Positions 17,548 to 26,182 of a DNA stretch of 44,354 nt are shown here, piece after piece. The notes below the pieces were generated by a model, which was given only the letters and a program-made list of their open reading frames with translations, was not told where the DNA came from and searched no databases. This stretch comes from Planctomycetia bacterium (lineage in GTDB: Bacteria; Planctomycetota; Planctomycetia; Pirellulales; Thermoguttaceae), in contig JAUNSU010000021.1 of the NCBI GenBank assembly GCA_030539035.1, positions 1 through 44,354 of the forward strand, read 5' to 3'. Each line of letters starts with the position of its first letter. The stretch's first letter is position 1. Both the position numbers and the translations under genes were made by a program.

Positions 17548-19605
17548 ATGCGAAAATACTCCCTGCATACATTGATCCTTGGATCCGGCGCCGCCGGATT
17601 GGCCGCCGCTTTGCGCCTTAAAGCCGAAGGATTGGACGATATCCTTGTCCTTACCGAAGGTTTGAACATGGGAACCTCCATCAATACAGGCAGTGATAAA
17701 CAGACCTATTATAAAATGGGAATGTATGGATCACAGCCCGATTCCCTGGAGCAGCTGGCGCAAACCTATCTTTCCGCAGGCGGAATGAACGGTGATCTCG
17801 CGCTGGTGGAAGCGGCATTATCCACGAGAGCTTTTTTTCATTTGGCCAATCTGGGAGTTCCTTTTCCCCATGATCGTTTTGGAGAATATATTGGATATAA
17901 AACAGATCATGATCCCTTTCGCCGGGCAACGAGCTGCGGACCTTACACGTCCCGGGAAATGTGCCGCGCGCTGATCGCCGCACTGAAAAAAGAAAAGATC
18001 CCAATTCTTGAAAACAGGGTCGCGCTGAAATTGTTGACTCTGGATCAGGAAGGACAAAAAAGAATCTGCGGACTTTTGGCGGTCGATCGGACAACAGGAG
18101 AGATGGAAACTTTTCAGGTTGAAAATCTCATTTTCGCGGTTGGAGGTCCCGGCGGACTTTATTCCTCCAGCGTCTATCCTGCGGTTCATACAGGGGCGAT
18201 TGGCCTTGCGCTGGAGATCGGCGCGGCGGCCCGCGGACTTCCGGAAAGCCAATTCGGGATCTCTTCGTCCACCGACATTTCCGATCGCATTCCGAAAAAT
18301 TCCGATTCCAAAGAGGATACCGCGCCGGTTTCCGTATTCCGCTGGAATATCTCGGGAACGTTTATGCAGGTTCTTCCCCGATTTATTTCGACGGAAAAAG
18401 ACGGAACATCCGATCCGTCTGAATTTTTGCGTCCTTACTTTTCTTCACCAGGCGAAATGAATTCCCGGGTCTTTCTCAAGGGATATCAATGGCCGTTCGA
18501 TGTCCGCAAAGCGGATGGAGGATCCTCTCTGATCGATCTGATCGTCTCTTATGAAATCCTGGTCAAAAATCGAAGAGTATTTCTTGATTTTCGATCGAAT
18601 CCGGCTGATCTTGATTTCAACGATCTTGATCCGGAAGCCTTTGAGTATTTAAAGAATTCCGATGCGCTTTTCGGAACGCCGCTTGAACGGCTTTTACGAA
18701 TGAACCCGGGAGCGGTTGAGCTTTATCGGGATCATTATATCGATCTTGCGAAAGAACCATTGGAAATCTTTGTATCGGCGCAGCACAACAATGGCGGACT
18801 TGCCGGGAATATCTGGTATGAATCGACGAATATCGCCCATCTTTTCCCGATAGGAGAGGTCAACGGATCGCATGGAATTGCCCGGCCGGGCGGAAGCGCA
18901 CTCAACGCGGGGCAAGTCGGTGCTTTTCGCGCGGCGGAATACATTGCCCATCAATATCGGGAAAAAACGCTTGATCTCCAAAAAGCGGAACGGATCCTTG
19001 AACAAGCGGCCGATCAGTGGATCGCGGCGGCGGATCGAATCGCGGATCTTTCGAAGAGCTGGAGAAGTGATCGAATGGAGTTCCAGCGGAGAATGTCCCA
19101 ATACGCGGCGCATTTTCGGTCCGAGAAGGGCTTGAAAAAGGGAGTTCAAGAGGCCTGGAATCAATATGAATCCCTTCGAAATCGGATCTCTCCTGATGAA
19201 AATGAAAGCGGCAAGGGAAGGGGAGATCGTTCGATCGACCCGGATTCGGTGGAGTACTTCCGAAATCTTCAGCTTTGCCTTGCGCATGCGGTTTATCTGG
19301 ACGCGATTCTTTTTCAGATCGAGTCGGGAACAGGTTCCCGGGGATCGGGGCTTGTTTTTACCGAAGGAGGAAAGCCGATTCACCCGCTTCTTCCCCCGGA
19401 TTGGACCTTTCAGCCGGAGGATCCCTCTTTTCGTTCCGAGGTTCTTAATACCTCTGTAAATGAAATGGGATTCTTTGATTCGGGGACCAAAGAGGGAACC
19501 GTCGAACATCGTTGGGACCCGTGTAAACCGATTCCTATCATGGATGAGTGGTTTGAAAACGTCTGGAGAGATTATCGGGAAAATGAGATTTTCGGGGTGG
19601 AATAA
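17548..19605 (+). CDS. FAD-dependent oxidoreductase (fumarate reductase/aspartate oxidase-like)
   Basis: A 685-residue flavoprotein. The FAD Rossmann motif LILGSGAAGLAAAL (9-22) is intact, NLIFAVGGPGG matches the second FAD strand, and GGSALNAGQVGAFRAAEYIA (~445-465) is the C-terminal FAD-binding stretch. The overall pattern, with HNNGG before the isoalloxazine-binding loop and a helical C-terminal domain, is that of the succinate dehydrogenase/fumarate reductase/L-aspartate oxidase family. Key active-site residues of NadB are not clearly present, and no iron-sulfur or membrane partner is nearby, so I do not call a substrate. No signal peptide is seen: unlike the upstream glycosidase, it is cytoplasmic. 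Coupling to that gene (3-base gap) is the main functional clue. Confidence 0.8.
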   Translation: MRKYSLHTLILGSGAAGLAAALRLKAEGLDDILVLTEGLNMGTSINTGSDKQTYYKMGMYGSQPDSLEQLAQTYLSAGGMNGDLALVEAALSTRAFFHLANLGVPFPHDRFGEYIGYKTDHDPFRRATSCGPYTSREMCRALIAALKKEKIPILENRVALKLLTLDQEGQKRICGLLAVDRTTGEMETFQVENLIFAVGGPGGLYSSSVYPAVHTGAIGLALEIGAAARGLPESQFGISSSTDISDRIPKNSDSKEDTAPVSVFRWNISGTFMQVLPRFISTEKDGTSDPSEFLRPYFSSPGEMNSRVFLKGYQWPFDVRKADGGSSLIDLIVSYEILVKNRRVFLDFRSNPADLDFNDLDPEAFEYLKNSDALFGTPLERLLRMNPGAVELYRDHYIDLAKEPLEIFVSAQHNNGGLAGNIWYESTNIAHLFPIGEVNGSHGIARPGGSALNAGQVGAFRAAEYIAHQYREKTLDLQKAERILEQAADQWIAAADRIADLSKSWRSDRMEFQRRMSQYAAHFRSEKGLKKGVQEAWNQYESLRNRISPDENESGKGRGDRSIDPDSVEYFRNLQLCLAHAVYLDAILFQIESGTGSRGSGLVFTEGGKPIHPLLPPDWTFQPEDPSFRSEVLNTSVNEMGFFDSGTKEGTVEHRWDPCKPIPIMDEWFENVWRDYRENEIFGVE

Positions 19606-19618
19606 ATTGCTCCTTGCG

Positions 19619-19625
19619 GTATAAT
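19619..19625 (+). promoter_or_regulatory. Isolated TATAAT before the OYE-like gene
   Basis: GGTATAATGA, a perfect -10 hexamer at 19620-19625, lies 15 bases after the FAD gene stop and about 170 bases before the next start. No acceptable -35 is present at 16-18 bases, so this is only a possible promoter. Confidence 0.25.
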
Positions 19626-19797
19626 GAATCTCTGTTGTCAATAAAAAGAAAAAATATTATCGGAAAAAGCCGAAAAGATATTTTAGGAGAGAAGTCGATT
19701 ATTTTCCTTGAATTTGAAAGGAAGATTGAGAGAAAACAGTAAAATGTTTTCGCAAAATCCTCCGATCATTTTGAACAGGATCAGGAGAACCCAGAAT

Positions 19798-21249
19798 ATG
19801 GTGGATTTTAAAAAACCGGCGTCGTTCAAAAATGCCAAAGATTTTCGCGATTATTTCAAAGAGATCGGTGCAGATATTGATCTTGCTGATACTCCGAAAA
19901 GTGCGGAAGAATCATCCTTTTCCCGGGAATTGATCTATAAAAGCGGGATCAACGGCAAATCGAAGAAAATCGGGAACCGCTGGGCGATCCTTCCCATGGA
20001 GGGCTGGGATTGCCTTCCCAATGGAGCGCCAAGTGAACAGGCGATTCGGCGTTGGCTCCGCTTTGGAACGAGCGGGGCGAAGGTCCTTTTTGGGTGCGAA
20101 GCGGTTGCCGTAATGCGGGAAGGCCGAGCGAATACCCGGCAGATGTTCATCAATGAGGAATCCGCTCCCGCGATTGGAAAACTGCGGGAACAAACGATCG
20201 ACGCGCATCGGAATCGGTTCGGATCCGGGGATGATCCCCTGGTAGGACTTCAGTTGACCCATTCCGGTCGTTTTTGTAAACCGAATGATGATAAAAAACT
20301 GGAGTCGAAAACGGCCTATTCTCATCCGCTTCTGGATAAAAAATTTCACTGCGGTCCGGAAAATGTATTAACCGATGGAGAAGTGGAAGATATTATCGAA
20401 CATTTTATTAGAGCGGCCAAGCTGGCGCAGAACGCGGGATTCGATTTCGTTGATATTAAACAGGCGCATGGATACTTGGGACACGAATTCCTTTCGGCGC
20501 ATACAAGAACAGGCAAATACGGCGGCTCCTTTGAAAATCGAACGCGCTTTGTAAAATCGATCATAGAGGGGATCAAATCCGAAGTTCCCGGCCTTGATAT
20601 TGCGGTCCGATTGAGTTTATCCGATATGTTTCCTTTCGAAAAAGGTCCGGATGGAATCGGCCGTCCAATGGAGTTCAGCGGCTTGTATCCCTTTGCTTTC
20701 GGCGGAGATGGAACGGGATTGGGATATGATCTTTCGGAACCTCTTGCGTTTTTGGCGTTTCTTTATAAGCTGGGGATCCGAATGATCTGCTCAACGATCG
20801 GGAGCCCTTATTATAATCCGCATATACAGCGTCCGGCCGCGTTTGCCGTTGCCGACGGATATCTTCCTCCGGAAGATCCGATTCTTGGTGTTGCCCGGCA
20901 GATTCAGATTCTTCGAAAGATCAAAAAACTGATGCCGGACTTTGTTTTTATCGGATCCGGATACACGTATCTTCAGGAATGGCTTCCGCAAGTCGGAGAA
21001 TGGGTTCTGGATCAGGGAGCGGCGGACATGATCGGGATCGGGCGAATGGTCCTTTCCTATCCGAATATCTGTTCCGATTATCTGGAAGGAAAACCTTTGG
21101 ACAAATCGAAAATTTGCCGAACTTTTGGAGATTGTACAAACGCGCCGCGCAACGGGATGATTTCCGGATGTTTTCCGCTCGACGAATACTACAAGATTCG
21201 GGAAGAAGCGGTCCGCCTGAAAGAGATCAAACAGCAAAAAAAGTCGTGA
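19798..21249 (+). CDS. NADH:flavin oxidoreductase (Old Yellow Enzyme family)
   Basis: An FMN-dependent barrel oxidoreductase of the Old Yellow Enzyme family. The ATG at 19798 is chosen because AGGAG lies about 10 bases upstream and the family start follows; the open frame continues upstream only through a TTG. The 483-residue protein shows GLQLTHSGRF, the signature AHGYLGHEFLSAHTR, and TGKYGGSFENRTRF, which bind FMN and the substrate. The C-terminal GIGRMVLSYPN gives the FMN phosphate loop. It has no dienoyl-CoA-reductase-type FAD/NAD domain and lacks the clear Fe-S cysteine cluster of that class, although it ends with several cysteines (ICRTFGDCTNAPRNGMISGC). Substrate unknown. It ends 5 bases before lpxB. 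Confidence 0.88.
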   Translation: MVDFKKPASFKNAKDFRDYFKEIGADIDLADTPKSAEESSFSRELIYKSGINGKSKKIGNRWAILPMEGWDCLPNGAPSEQAIRRWLRFGTSGAKVLFGCEAVAVMREGRANTRQMFINEESAPAIGKLREQTIDAHRNRFGSGDDPLVGLQLTHSGRFCKPNDDKKLESKTAYSHPLLDKKFHCGPENVLTDGEVEDIIEHFIRAAKLAQNAGFDFVDIKQAHGYLGHEFLSAHTRTGKYGGSFENRTRFVKSIIEGIKSEVPGLDIAVRLSLSDMFPFEKGPDGIGRPMEFSGLYPFAFGGDGTGLGYDLSEPLAFLAFLYKLGIRMICSTIGSPYYNPHIQRPAAFAVADGYLPPEDPILGVARQIQILRKIKKLMPDFVFIGSGYTYLQEWLPQVGEWVLDQGAADMIGIGRMVLSYPNICSDYLEGKPLDKSKICRTFGDCTNAPRNGMISGCFPLDEYYKIREEAVRLKEIKQQKKS

Positions 21250-21254
21250 TCAGT

Positions 21255-22517
21255 ATGGAATCAGAACAGCAAGGACGGCCTTTTTTCTTTTTTTCCGCGG
21301 GAGAGCCCAGCGGCGATCTTCATGCGGCGGAATTGATCCGGGAATTGCGAGAGCGGTTCCCCAACGCCTCTTTTGCCGGCTGCGGCGGTCCAAAAATGAA
21401 AGAGGCGGGTTGCCGGATCGATGTTCCCTTGACCGATCTTGCCGTAATGGGGATCGGCCGGGTCCTTTGGAACCTGCGTCTGTTCTTGCGCTATCTTCGG
21501 AAAGTGCATGAGATCTTTCAAAAGGAAAAACCGGACGCGGTGGTTCTTGTGGATTTTCCCGGCTTTAATTGGCAGGTTGCTAAAAGGGCAAAAAAAGAAG
21601 GGATTCCCGTCTTTTATTTTATTCCTCCCCAGATCTGGGCCTGGGCGCAGGGTCGGGTAAAAAAAATGAAGCGCCTGGTCGATCATGTGCTTTGTCCGCT
21701 TGCTTTTGAAGAGAATTGGTATCGGGCGCGAAATTGCGATGTTCATCGGATCGGACATCCTTTCTTTGAAGAAGTTCGAAAAAAAGAACTGGACAGGCCG
21801 TTTATTGAACAGCTTCGGAGCGGTCCGAACGGACCCATCCTTACTTTACTGCCCGGATCAAGAGATCAGGAAGTCGATCATAATTTGTCGGAAATGTTCA
21901 ACGCGGTGGAAAAGATCCGAAAACAGATTCCTTCTGTTCAGCCGATCATTGCCGCTTTTAAGGATTCCCAGGCGGATCGAATTCGCCGCTTCCTTGAAAA
22001 GAAGGAACGGTCCATTCCTGTTTTTGTCGGAAGAACGCCGGAGTTAATGGAGGCGGCTGTTTGCTGTATTGCCGTTTCCGGGTCTGTATCGCTCGAATTG
22101 CTCGCCCACCGAAAACCGACAGTGATTTATTATCGCGTTGATTCGCTTTCCCATACGGTTTTTCGGTTCTTTTGCCGCGTCAAATATATTACGTTGACCA
22201 ATCTGATCGCAGTGGATCGTTTACCGAATGAATCGATCTTTTACAATAATCGATGGGGACTTATTCCGAAGGAACCGTCGAATCATGATCGGGATTTAAT
22301 GGTTTTTCCGGAATATATTACCCCGAAAGACCGGAGCGGCGAGGTTGCCGCTCATATTATTAACTGGCTTTCGGACCCGGCCGCTTTACAAAAAAAACAG
22401 GAAGAACTTTCCGAACTTCTTCAGTGGGCCGATGCCGATGGTGATCCCGTTCGAAATGCCGCCGATTACTTTGTAAAGATCTTTCAGAATAAGATCTCGC
22501 AAAAGGAAAATTTGTAA
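21255..22517 (+). CDS. lpxB: Lipid-A-disaccharide synthase
   Basis: LpxB (GT19 family) condenses UDP-2,3-diacylglucosamine with lipid X on the inner face of the inner membrane. The open frame extends upstream into the previous gene, but the ATG at 21255, 5 bases past that gene's stop, gives the family N-terminus FFSAGEPSGDLHAAELI and a normal 420-residue length. Conserved segments DFPGFNWQVAK, FIPPQIWAWAQGR, RIGHPFFEE, LLPGSRDQEV and SGSVSLELLAHRKPTVIYYR are all present. It is separated from lpxK by 11 kb, so lipid A genes are dispersed here. Confidence 0.95.
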   Translation: MESEQQGRPFFFFSAGEPSGDLHAAELIRELRERFPNASFAGCGGPKMKEAGCRIDVPLTDLAVMGIGRVLWNLRLFLRYLRKVHEIFQKEKPDAVVLVDFPGFNWQVAKRAKKEGIPVFYFIPPQIWAWAQGRVKKMKRLVDHVLCPLAFEENWYRARNCDVHRIGHPFFEEVRKKELDRPFIEQLRSGPNGPILTLLPGSRDQEVDHNLSEMFNAVEKIRKQIPSVQPIIAAFKDSQADRIRRFLEKKERSIPVFVGRTPELMEAAVCCIAVSGSVSLELLAHRKPTVIYYRVDSLSHTVFRFFCRVKYITLTNLIAVDRLPNESIFYNNRWGLIPKEPSNHDRDLMVFPEYITPKDRSGEVAAHIINWLSDPAALQKKQEELSELLQWADADGDPVRNAADYFVKIFQNKISQKENL

Positions 22518-22529
22518 AACCGGGAAGAA

Positions 22530-22628
22530 ATGATGAGAAATTTTCGTGCGGATAAAAAACAAAACGCCGAAAATGGAATACTTTATGGAATTGGAAACCT
22601 GAAAACAGAATTGCGGAAAGGAAAATGA
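22530..22628 (+). CDS. Possible 32-residue ORF between lpxB and the M50 protease
   Basis: An ATG at 22530 with GGGAAG just upstream opens 32 codons (MMRNFRADKKQNAENGILYG...) ending in TGA 4 bases before the M50 gene. The peptide is basic, lacks a membrane segment and matches nothing I know. It fills the otherwise empty gap and could be a leader peptide coupled to the protease, or chance. Confidence 0.2.
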   Translation: MMRNFRADKKQNAENGILYGIGNLKTELRKGK

Positions 22629-22632
22629 TTTT

Positions 22633-23424
22633 ATGTTTGGCAATACGGGAAGATCTGCATGGGATGTCAATTTTCGACTTTTGGGGATTCCTGTTCAGAT
22701 CAGTCCTTTCTTTTGGGTAATCGCGCTTTTCTTTTCTCCTTTGATTCGAGTGCAGATCGAAAATGGAAGATTATGGATGGTCGGAATGGCCGCTTGGATT
22801 CTCGCATGGTTTACAACGTTCATTATTCATGAGATGGGACATGCACTTGTCCTGAAGAGAATTTTTGGCGCGGATCCCTGGATTATCTTATACGGCTTTG
22901 GCGGAATGGCTTGCCATCATCCCTTTTACCGTCGAACGCCGGGCGCGTTCGGGCGGATATTGATTTCCTTTGCCGGGCCGGGAATGGAAATTCTCTCCGC
23001 CGCAATTCTGATCCTGATTTTGATCCTCTGCGGATTTCACCCCTCGATTTCTTTTTCCGAGTTGGGAGTTCTGAAAATCCCGATTGTATCTTTTGATAAT
23101 GTCCTTTTATGGATGCTGATGCCGGAAAACAGCTTTTACTGTTTTTGCGGATGGTTCCTCTACAGCTTTATTTGGATGTCCCTTTTTTGGAGTGCACTGA
23201 ACCTTCTTCCGATCTATCCTCTGGACGGCGGGAATATCATCCGGGAATTTTTTACCTATTTCGATTGGCGGCATGGATTGGGCAATTCACTTTGGCTTTC
23301 CATTATTTGCGCAGGCGCAATGGCCTTTTTCTGCTTTCGCCAAGGGAGTATTTTCGGCGCGCTCATGTTCGGATTCTTCGCGTTCAATAATCTTCAGGAA
23401 CTTCAAGTTCGCGGGGGACGCTGA
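22633..23424 (+). CDS. Site-2 protease-family (M50) zinc metallopeptidase
   Basis: A 263-residue polytopic protein with the M50 zinc motif HEMGH (His66, Glu67, His70) inside a membrane helix, and the third ligand in NLLPIYPLDGGN (Asp198). Hydrophobic segments surround both. No PDZ or CBS domain is present, so it is a minimal member, similar to the short S2P-like proteins of planctomycetes and cyanobacteria. It probably cleaves membrane-embedded substrates; none can be named. AAAGGA lies 9-10 bases before the ATG. Its last 41 bases overlap the convergent lepB gene. Confidence 0.88.
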   Translation: MFGNTGRSAWDVNFRLLGIPVQISPFFWVIALFFSPLIRVQIENGRLWMVGMAAWILAWFTTFIIHEMGHALVLKRIFGADPWIILYGFGGMACHHPFYRRTPGAFGRILISFAGPGMEILSAAILILILILCGFHPSISFSELGVLKIPIVSFDNVLLWMLMPENSFYCFCGWFLYSFIWMSLFWSALNLLPIYPLDGGNIIREFFTYFDWRHGLGNSLWLSIICAGAMAFFCFRQGSIFGALMFGFFAFNNLQELQVRGGR

Positions 23425-24784
23425 TATCCGGTTCGCTTTCAACGGGATTCGGCGCTGCCGGTGCGAAAAGATACTTGGCGAAAAACAGATCTTCGACAAC
23501 GGAAGGAACGGTTCCAATAAAACTCGATGCGGGAATCGTCGGCGGATTCCAGTTCCTGCTGTCAATGGAAACCGGAGAATGATCTCCGAGAACATAGTAT
23601 TCTTTTGGCGGAGCGGAAATTTCTTCCGACGGCGATGCGGTCGATGAGGATGCCGTGTAATGAATATCCCGAAAGACCCGAAAACAGGAATCGTCGAAGA
23701 GTTGAAAACAGGAATCGTCCGGTTCTTTTGAGAAAAGAATAAAAGGAATTGTGATTGGACAAAGAGTATCCGTTTTCTCTTCAAGGTCCGCGTTGCATAA
23801 AGGGGTTCCGTGCAAGGTCATTGTCAATCGATCATCGCAGGAATAGACGGAAAGATTTCCTTTTCGGTCCGAAATATCTCCTGATGCAATGGATTCGGTA
23901 AAATCTTCGGGCAAAATCTTTTCGATATTCGGAATCGGAAACTTTTTGGAATCCGTTTTCGTCTTTTTTCGCAGAATCTTCCATCTTCCGGAGGAATCGA
24001 TTTTCAAAAGATAAAGGAATTCTCCCCGATTGATCAGCAGGGTAAATTCCTTCGATTTCAAAAGCGGATCTTTGTAAAGGTCCAAAATGAAATCCCGGAC
24101 ATTTTCATATTGATCGAACGGTTCTGTTTCCATACGCGGAATTTCCGACTGATTGGTAATCGGAACGGAGATCATTCTCTTCGGATCGGCCGGATTATTT
24201 CGAGCGGAAGGCTTTTTGTAATACAGGAACAGACGATGATCTTTTTGTTCTTTTTCGATATGCCGCAAGGGAACGAATTGCTTTCGGATTTGATCGGGAT
24301 CTTTCCGGAAAATTTTTCCATTGATCCGAAGATCTCCTTGATGAACGGATATTTTTTCCCCGGGAAGTCCGACGATCCTTTTAATATAAAAAAGTCCCTC
24401 TTTTTCGAATGCGGCGATGGAAAATCGATTCAGCGTTTTCTGATCCGTGTGAATTTTTGAGAGAAAAAGGGGATATCCAAAACGGAACTTTCCGCTTTGG
24501 ACAGGGATTCCGGTATATCCGCAGAATGGACAGGAAACCGCAGGCTGCCGGGAAAGAAAACTCTTTTTTATCTCCGATTCCGAACTTCGGGAAGAGAGTT
24601 CACAGGTGATGCGAAAAGGGGACCCGCATGATGAACAGGAGAAAAGAAAAGACGGTCCTATCAGAACGGGCTCCATGGAGGAGCCCAGAATTCGAACCGG
24701 ATCCGATCTCTTCCGAAAAGCGAAAATCGCAAGGAAGAGAACAAGGATCAATACGGCAGCGGCGAAGAGTGAACGTCTTTTCAT
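23384..24784 (-). CDS. lepB: Signal peptidase I with zinc-ribbon insertion
   Basis: Type I signal peptidase (S26) releases exported proteins from their signal peptides. An N-terminal membrane anchor (6-22) is followed by GSSMEPVL (nucleophile Ser36) and YIKRIVGLPGEKI (general base Lys135), and by VLGDHSPVSIDSRNW (about 398-412), the conserved GD..SxDSR box. Two insertions stand out. Between Ser36 and Lys135 are two CxxC pairs (Cys50/Cys53 and Cys85/Cys88), a probable zinc ribbon. Between Lys135 and the GDH box are about 250 residues instead of ~100. At 466 residues it is far longer than typical LepB. It follows pyrC by 36 bases and overlaps the M50 gene by 41 bases tail to tail. Confidence 0.9.
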   Translation of the reverse strand: MKRRSLFAAAVLILVLFLAIFAFRKRSDPVRILGSSMEPVLIGPSFLFSCSSCGSPFRITCELSSRSSESEIKKSFLSRQPAVSCPFCGYTGIPVQSGKFRFGYPLFLSKIHTDQKTLNRFSIAAFEKEGLFYIKRIVGLPGEKISVHQGDLRINGKIFRKDPDQIRKQFVPLRHIEKEQKDHRLFLYYKKPSARNNPADPKRMISVPITNQSEIPRMETEPFDQYENVRDFILDLYKDPLLKSKEFTLLINRGEFLYLLKIDSSGRWKILRKKTKTDSKKFPIPNIEKILPEDFTESIASGDISDRKGNLSVYSCDDRLTMTLHGTPLCNADLEEKTDTLCPITIPFILFSKEPDDSCFQLFDDSCFRVFRDIHYTASSSTASPSEEISAPPKEYYVLGDHSPVSIDSRNWNPPTIPASSFIGTVPSVVEDLFFAKYLFAPAAPNPVESEPDISVPRELEVPEDY

Positions 24785-24820
24785 TTTCCGGATCGGCTCC
24801 GTTTCTGAAAATGGAGAATT

Positions 24821-26110
24821 TTATTCTGCGGAATACTTGATCTTTCCTCCCACAAGGACCAGATCGGAATGTCCTTTCATCTTCTTATTAAACCAGGGGG
24901 TATTCTTGCTCTTGGAATGAAGCGTATGATCGTTGACGGTCCAGGATCGGTCGGGATCGATGATCGTAATATCGGCATCGGCGCCCGGCTTGAGTGTTCC
25001 TTTCGGAATTCCGAGAATCTTTGCGGGATTCCAGGACATCTTTTCGATCAGACGGGACCAGGTGATCATTTTTGTATCGATCAAATTTTCGATCATCAGC
25101 GGAAGGGCGGTTTCCAGCCCGACGATGCCGAAAGGGGCGGTAATGATCTCGCGGAGCTTCTTTTCCGGAGCATGCGGCGCGTGATCGGTTGCAATCACGT
25201 CGATCGTATCGTCGAGAAGACCCTGAAGACAGGCGTCGACATGTTCTTTACTTCGAAGAGGGGGATTCATTTTGTAATTGGAACTGAACGTCCGCAAACA
25301 TTCATCGGTAAGGAAGAGGTGGTGCGGGGTTACCTCGGCCGTGATGCGGACGCCGCGGTCTTTTGCCCTGCGAATTGCGGAGATCGATCCTTCGGTGGAA
25401 ACGTGCATGATATGCAGCTTGGCTCCGGTAATTTCCGCAAGGGTAATATCTCTGGAAACCATTACATCTTCAGCGGCGGCGGGCATTCCGCGAAGTCCCA
25501 AAAGAGTGGAGATCGCGCCTTCATGCATTACTCCTCCCTTTACGAGAGAAGCGGATTCCGCGTGGGAAAGGACCGGTCGATCGAACATAAGGCAGTATTC
25601 CATCGCGCGCCGCATCAGTTCGGCATCATCAACCGAGGATCCATCATCGCTGCAGGCGATTGCTCCCACTTCGAACAGAATTCCGAGTTCCGCAAGTTCC
25701 TGTCCTTCGCGGTCTTTGCTGATGCAGCACATCGGATAGACATTGCAGTGATCGGCGCGCAGGGCGAGTTGACGCACAAGTTCGACGGAAGCCTGTGTAT
25801 CAAGCGGCGGCTTTGTATTCGGGCAGCAGGCGATTGATGTAAAGCCGCCGGCGAGAGCGGCCGCAGTTCCGGTTTCTATCGTTTCGTCCTCTTCCTGTCC
25901 CGGTTCCCGAAGGTGAACGTGCATATCGATCAGGCCGGGAACGACGATTTTTCCCTTGGCATTGATCCGGACAGGATCCGATTTCGCCTGTTTTTTTCCG
26001 CGAGCCGGATTTTCGACGATTTTACCGTCTTCAATATAGAGATCGCCCACTTCGTCCCTATTGCAGGAGGGGTCAACGATTCTTCCCTTTTCAATGATTA
26101 TCGCAGACAT
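24821..26110 (-). CDS. pyrC: Dihydroorotase
   Basis: A zinc amidohydrolase that cyclises carbamoyl aspartate to dihydroorotate in pyrimidine synthesis. The 429-residue protein has DMHVHLREPGQEEDET (two metal His), CCPNTKPPLDT, HIMHVST and ATDHAPHAPEKK (catalytic Asp), the signatures of a catalytically competent class I (PyrC/multifunctional-like) enzyme rather than an inactive PyrC' chain. AAGGAG lies about 10 bases before the ATG. It stands between ftsY (72 bases upstream on the same strand) and lepB, and no aspartate carbamoyltransferase gene is adjacent. Confidence 0.94.
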   Translation of the reverse strand: MSAIIIEKGRIVDPSCNRDEVGDLYIEDGKIVENPARGKKQAKSDPVRINAKGKIVVPGLIDMHVHLREPGQEEDETIETGTAAALAGGFTSIACCPNTKPPLDTQASVELVRQLALRADHCNVYPMCCISKDREGQELAELGILFEVGAIACSDDGSSVDDAELMRRAMEYCLMFDRPVLSHAESASLVKGGVMHEGAISTLLGLRGMPAAAEDVMVSRDITLAEITGAKLHIMHVSTEGSISAIRRAKDRGVRITAEVTPHHLFLTDECLRTFSSNYKMNPPLRSKEHVDACLQGLLDDTIDVIATDHAPHAPEKKLREIITAPFGIVGLETALPLMIENLIDTKMITWSRLIEKMSWNPAKILGIPKGTLKPGADADITIIDPDRSWTVNDHTLHSKSKNTPWFNKKMKGHSDLVLVGGKIKYSAE

Positions 26111-26182
26111 TGATCTACAACTCCTTAAATCCTTTTCTTATATCATTAACAGATACAAATATTGACCGAACCCCATTATTCA

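Noticed and set aside
18694-19641. 315-codon minus-strand ORF
   Set aside because: Antisense to the FAD oxidoreductase and Arg/Phe/Ile-rich without motifs.
23384-23424. Convergent overlap of the M50 and lepB genes as a regulatory feature
   Set aside because: A 41-base tail-to-tail overlap is common and both genes are independently well supported; similarly the 13-base overlap at 33626-33638.
24869-25837. 322-codon plus-strand ORF
   Set aside because: Antisense to pyrC, whose zinc and catalytic motifs are complete.
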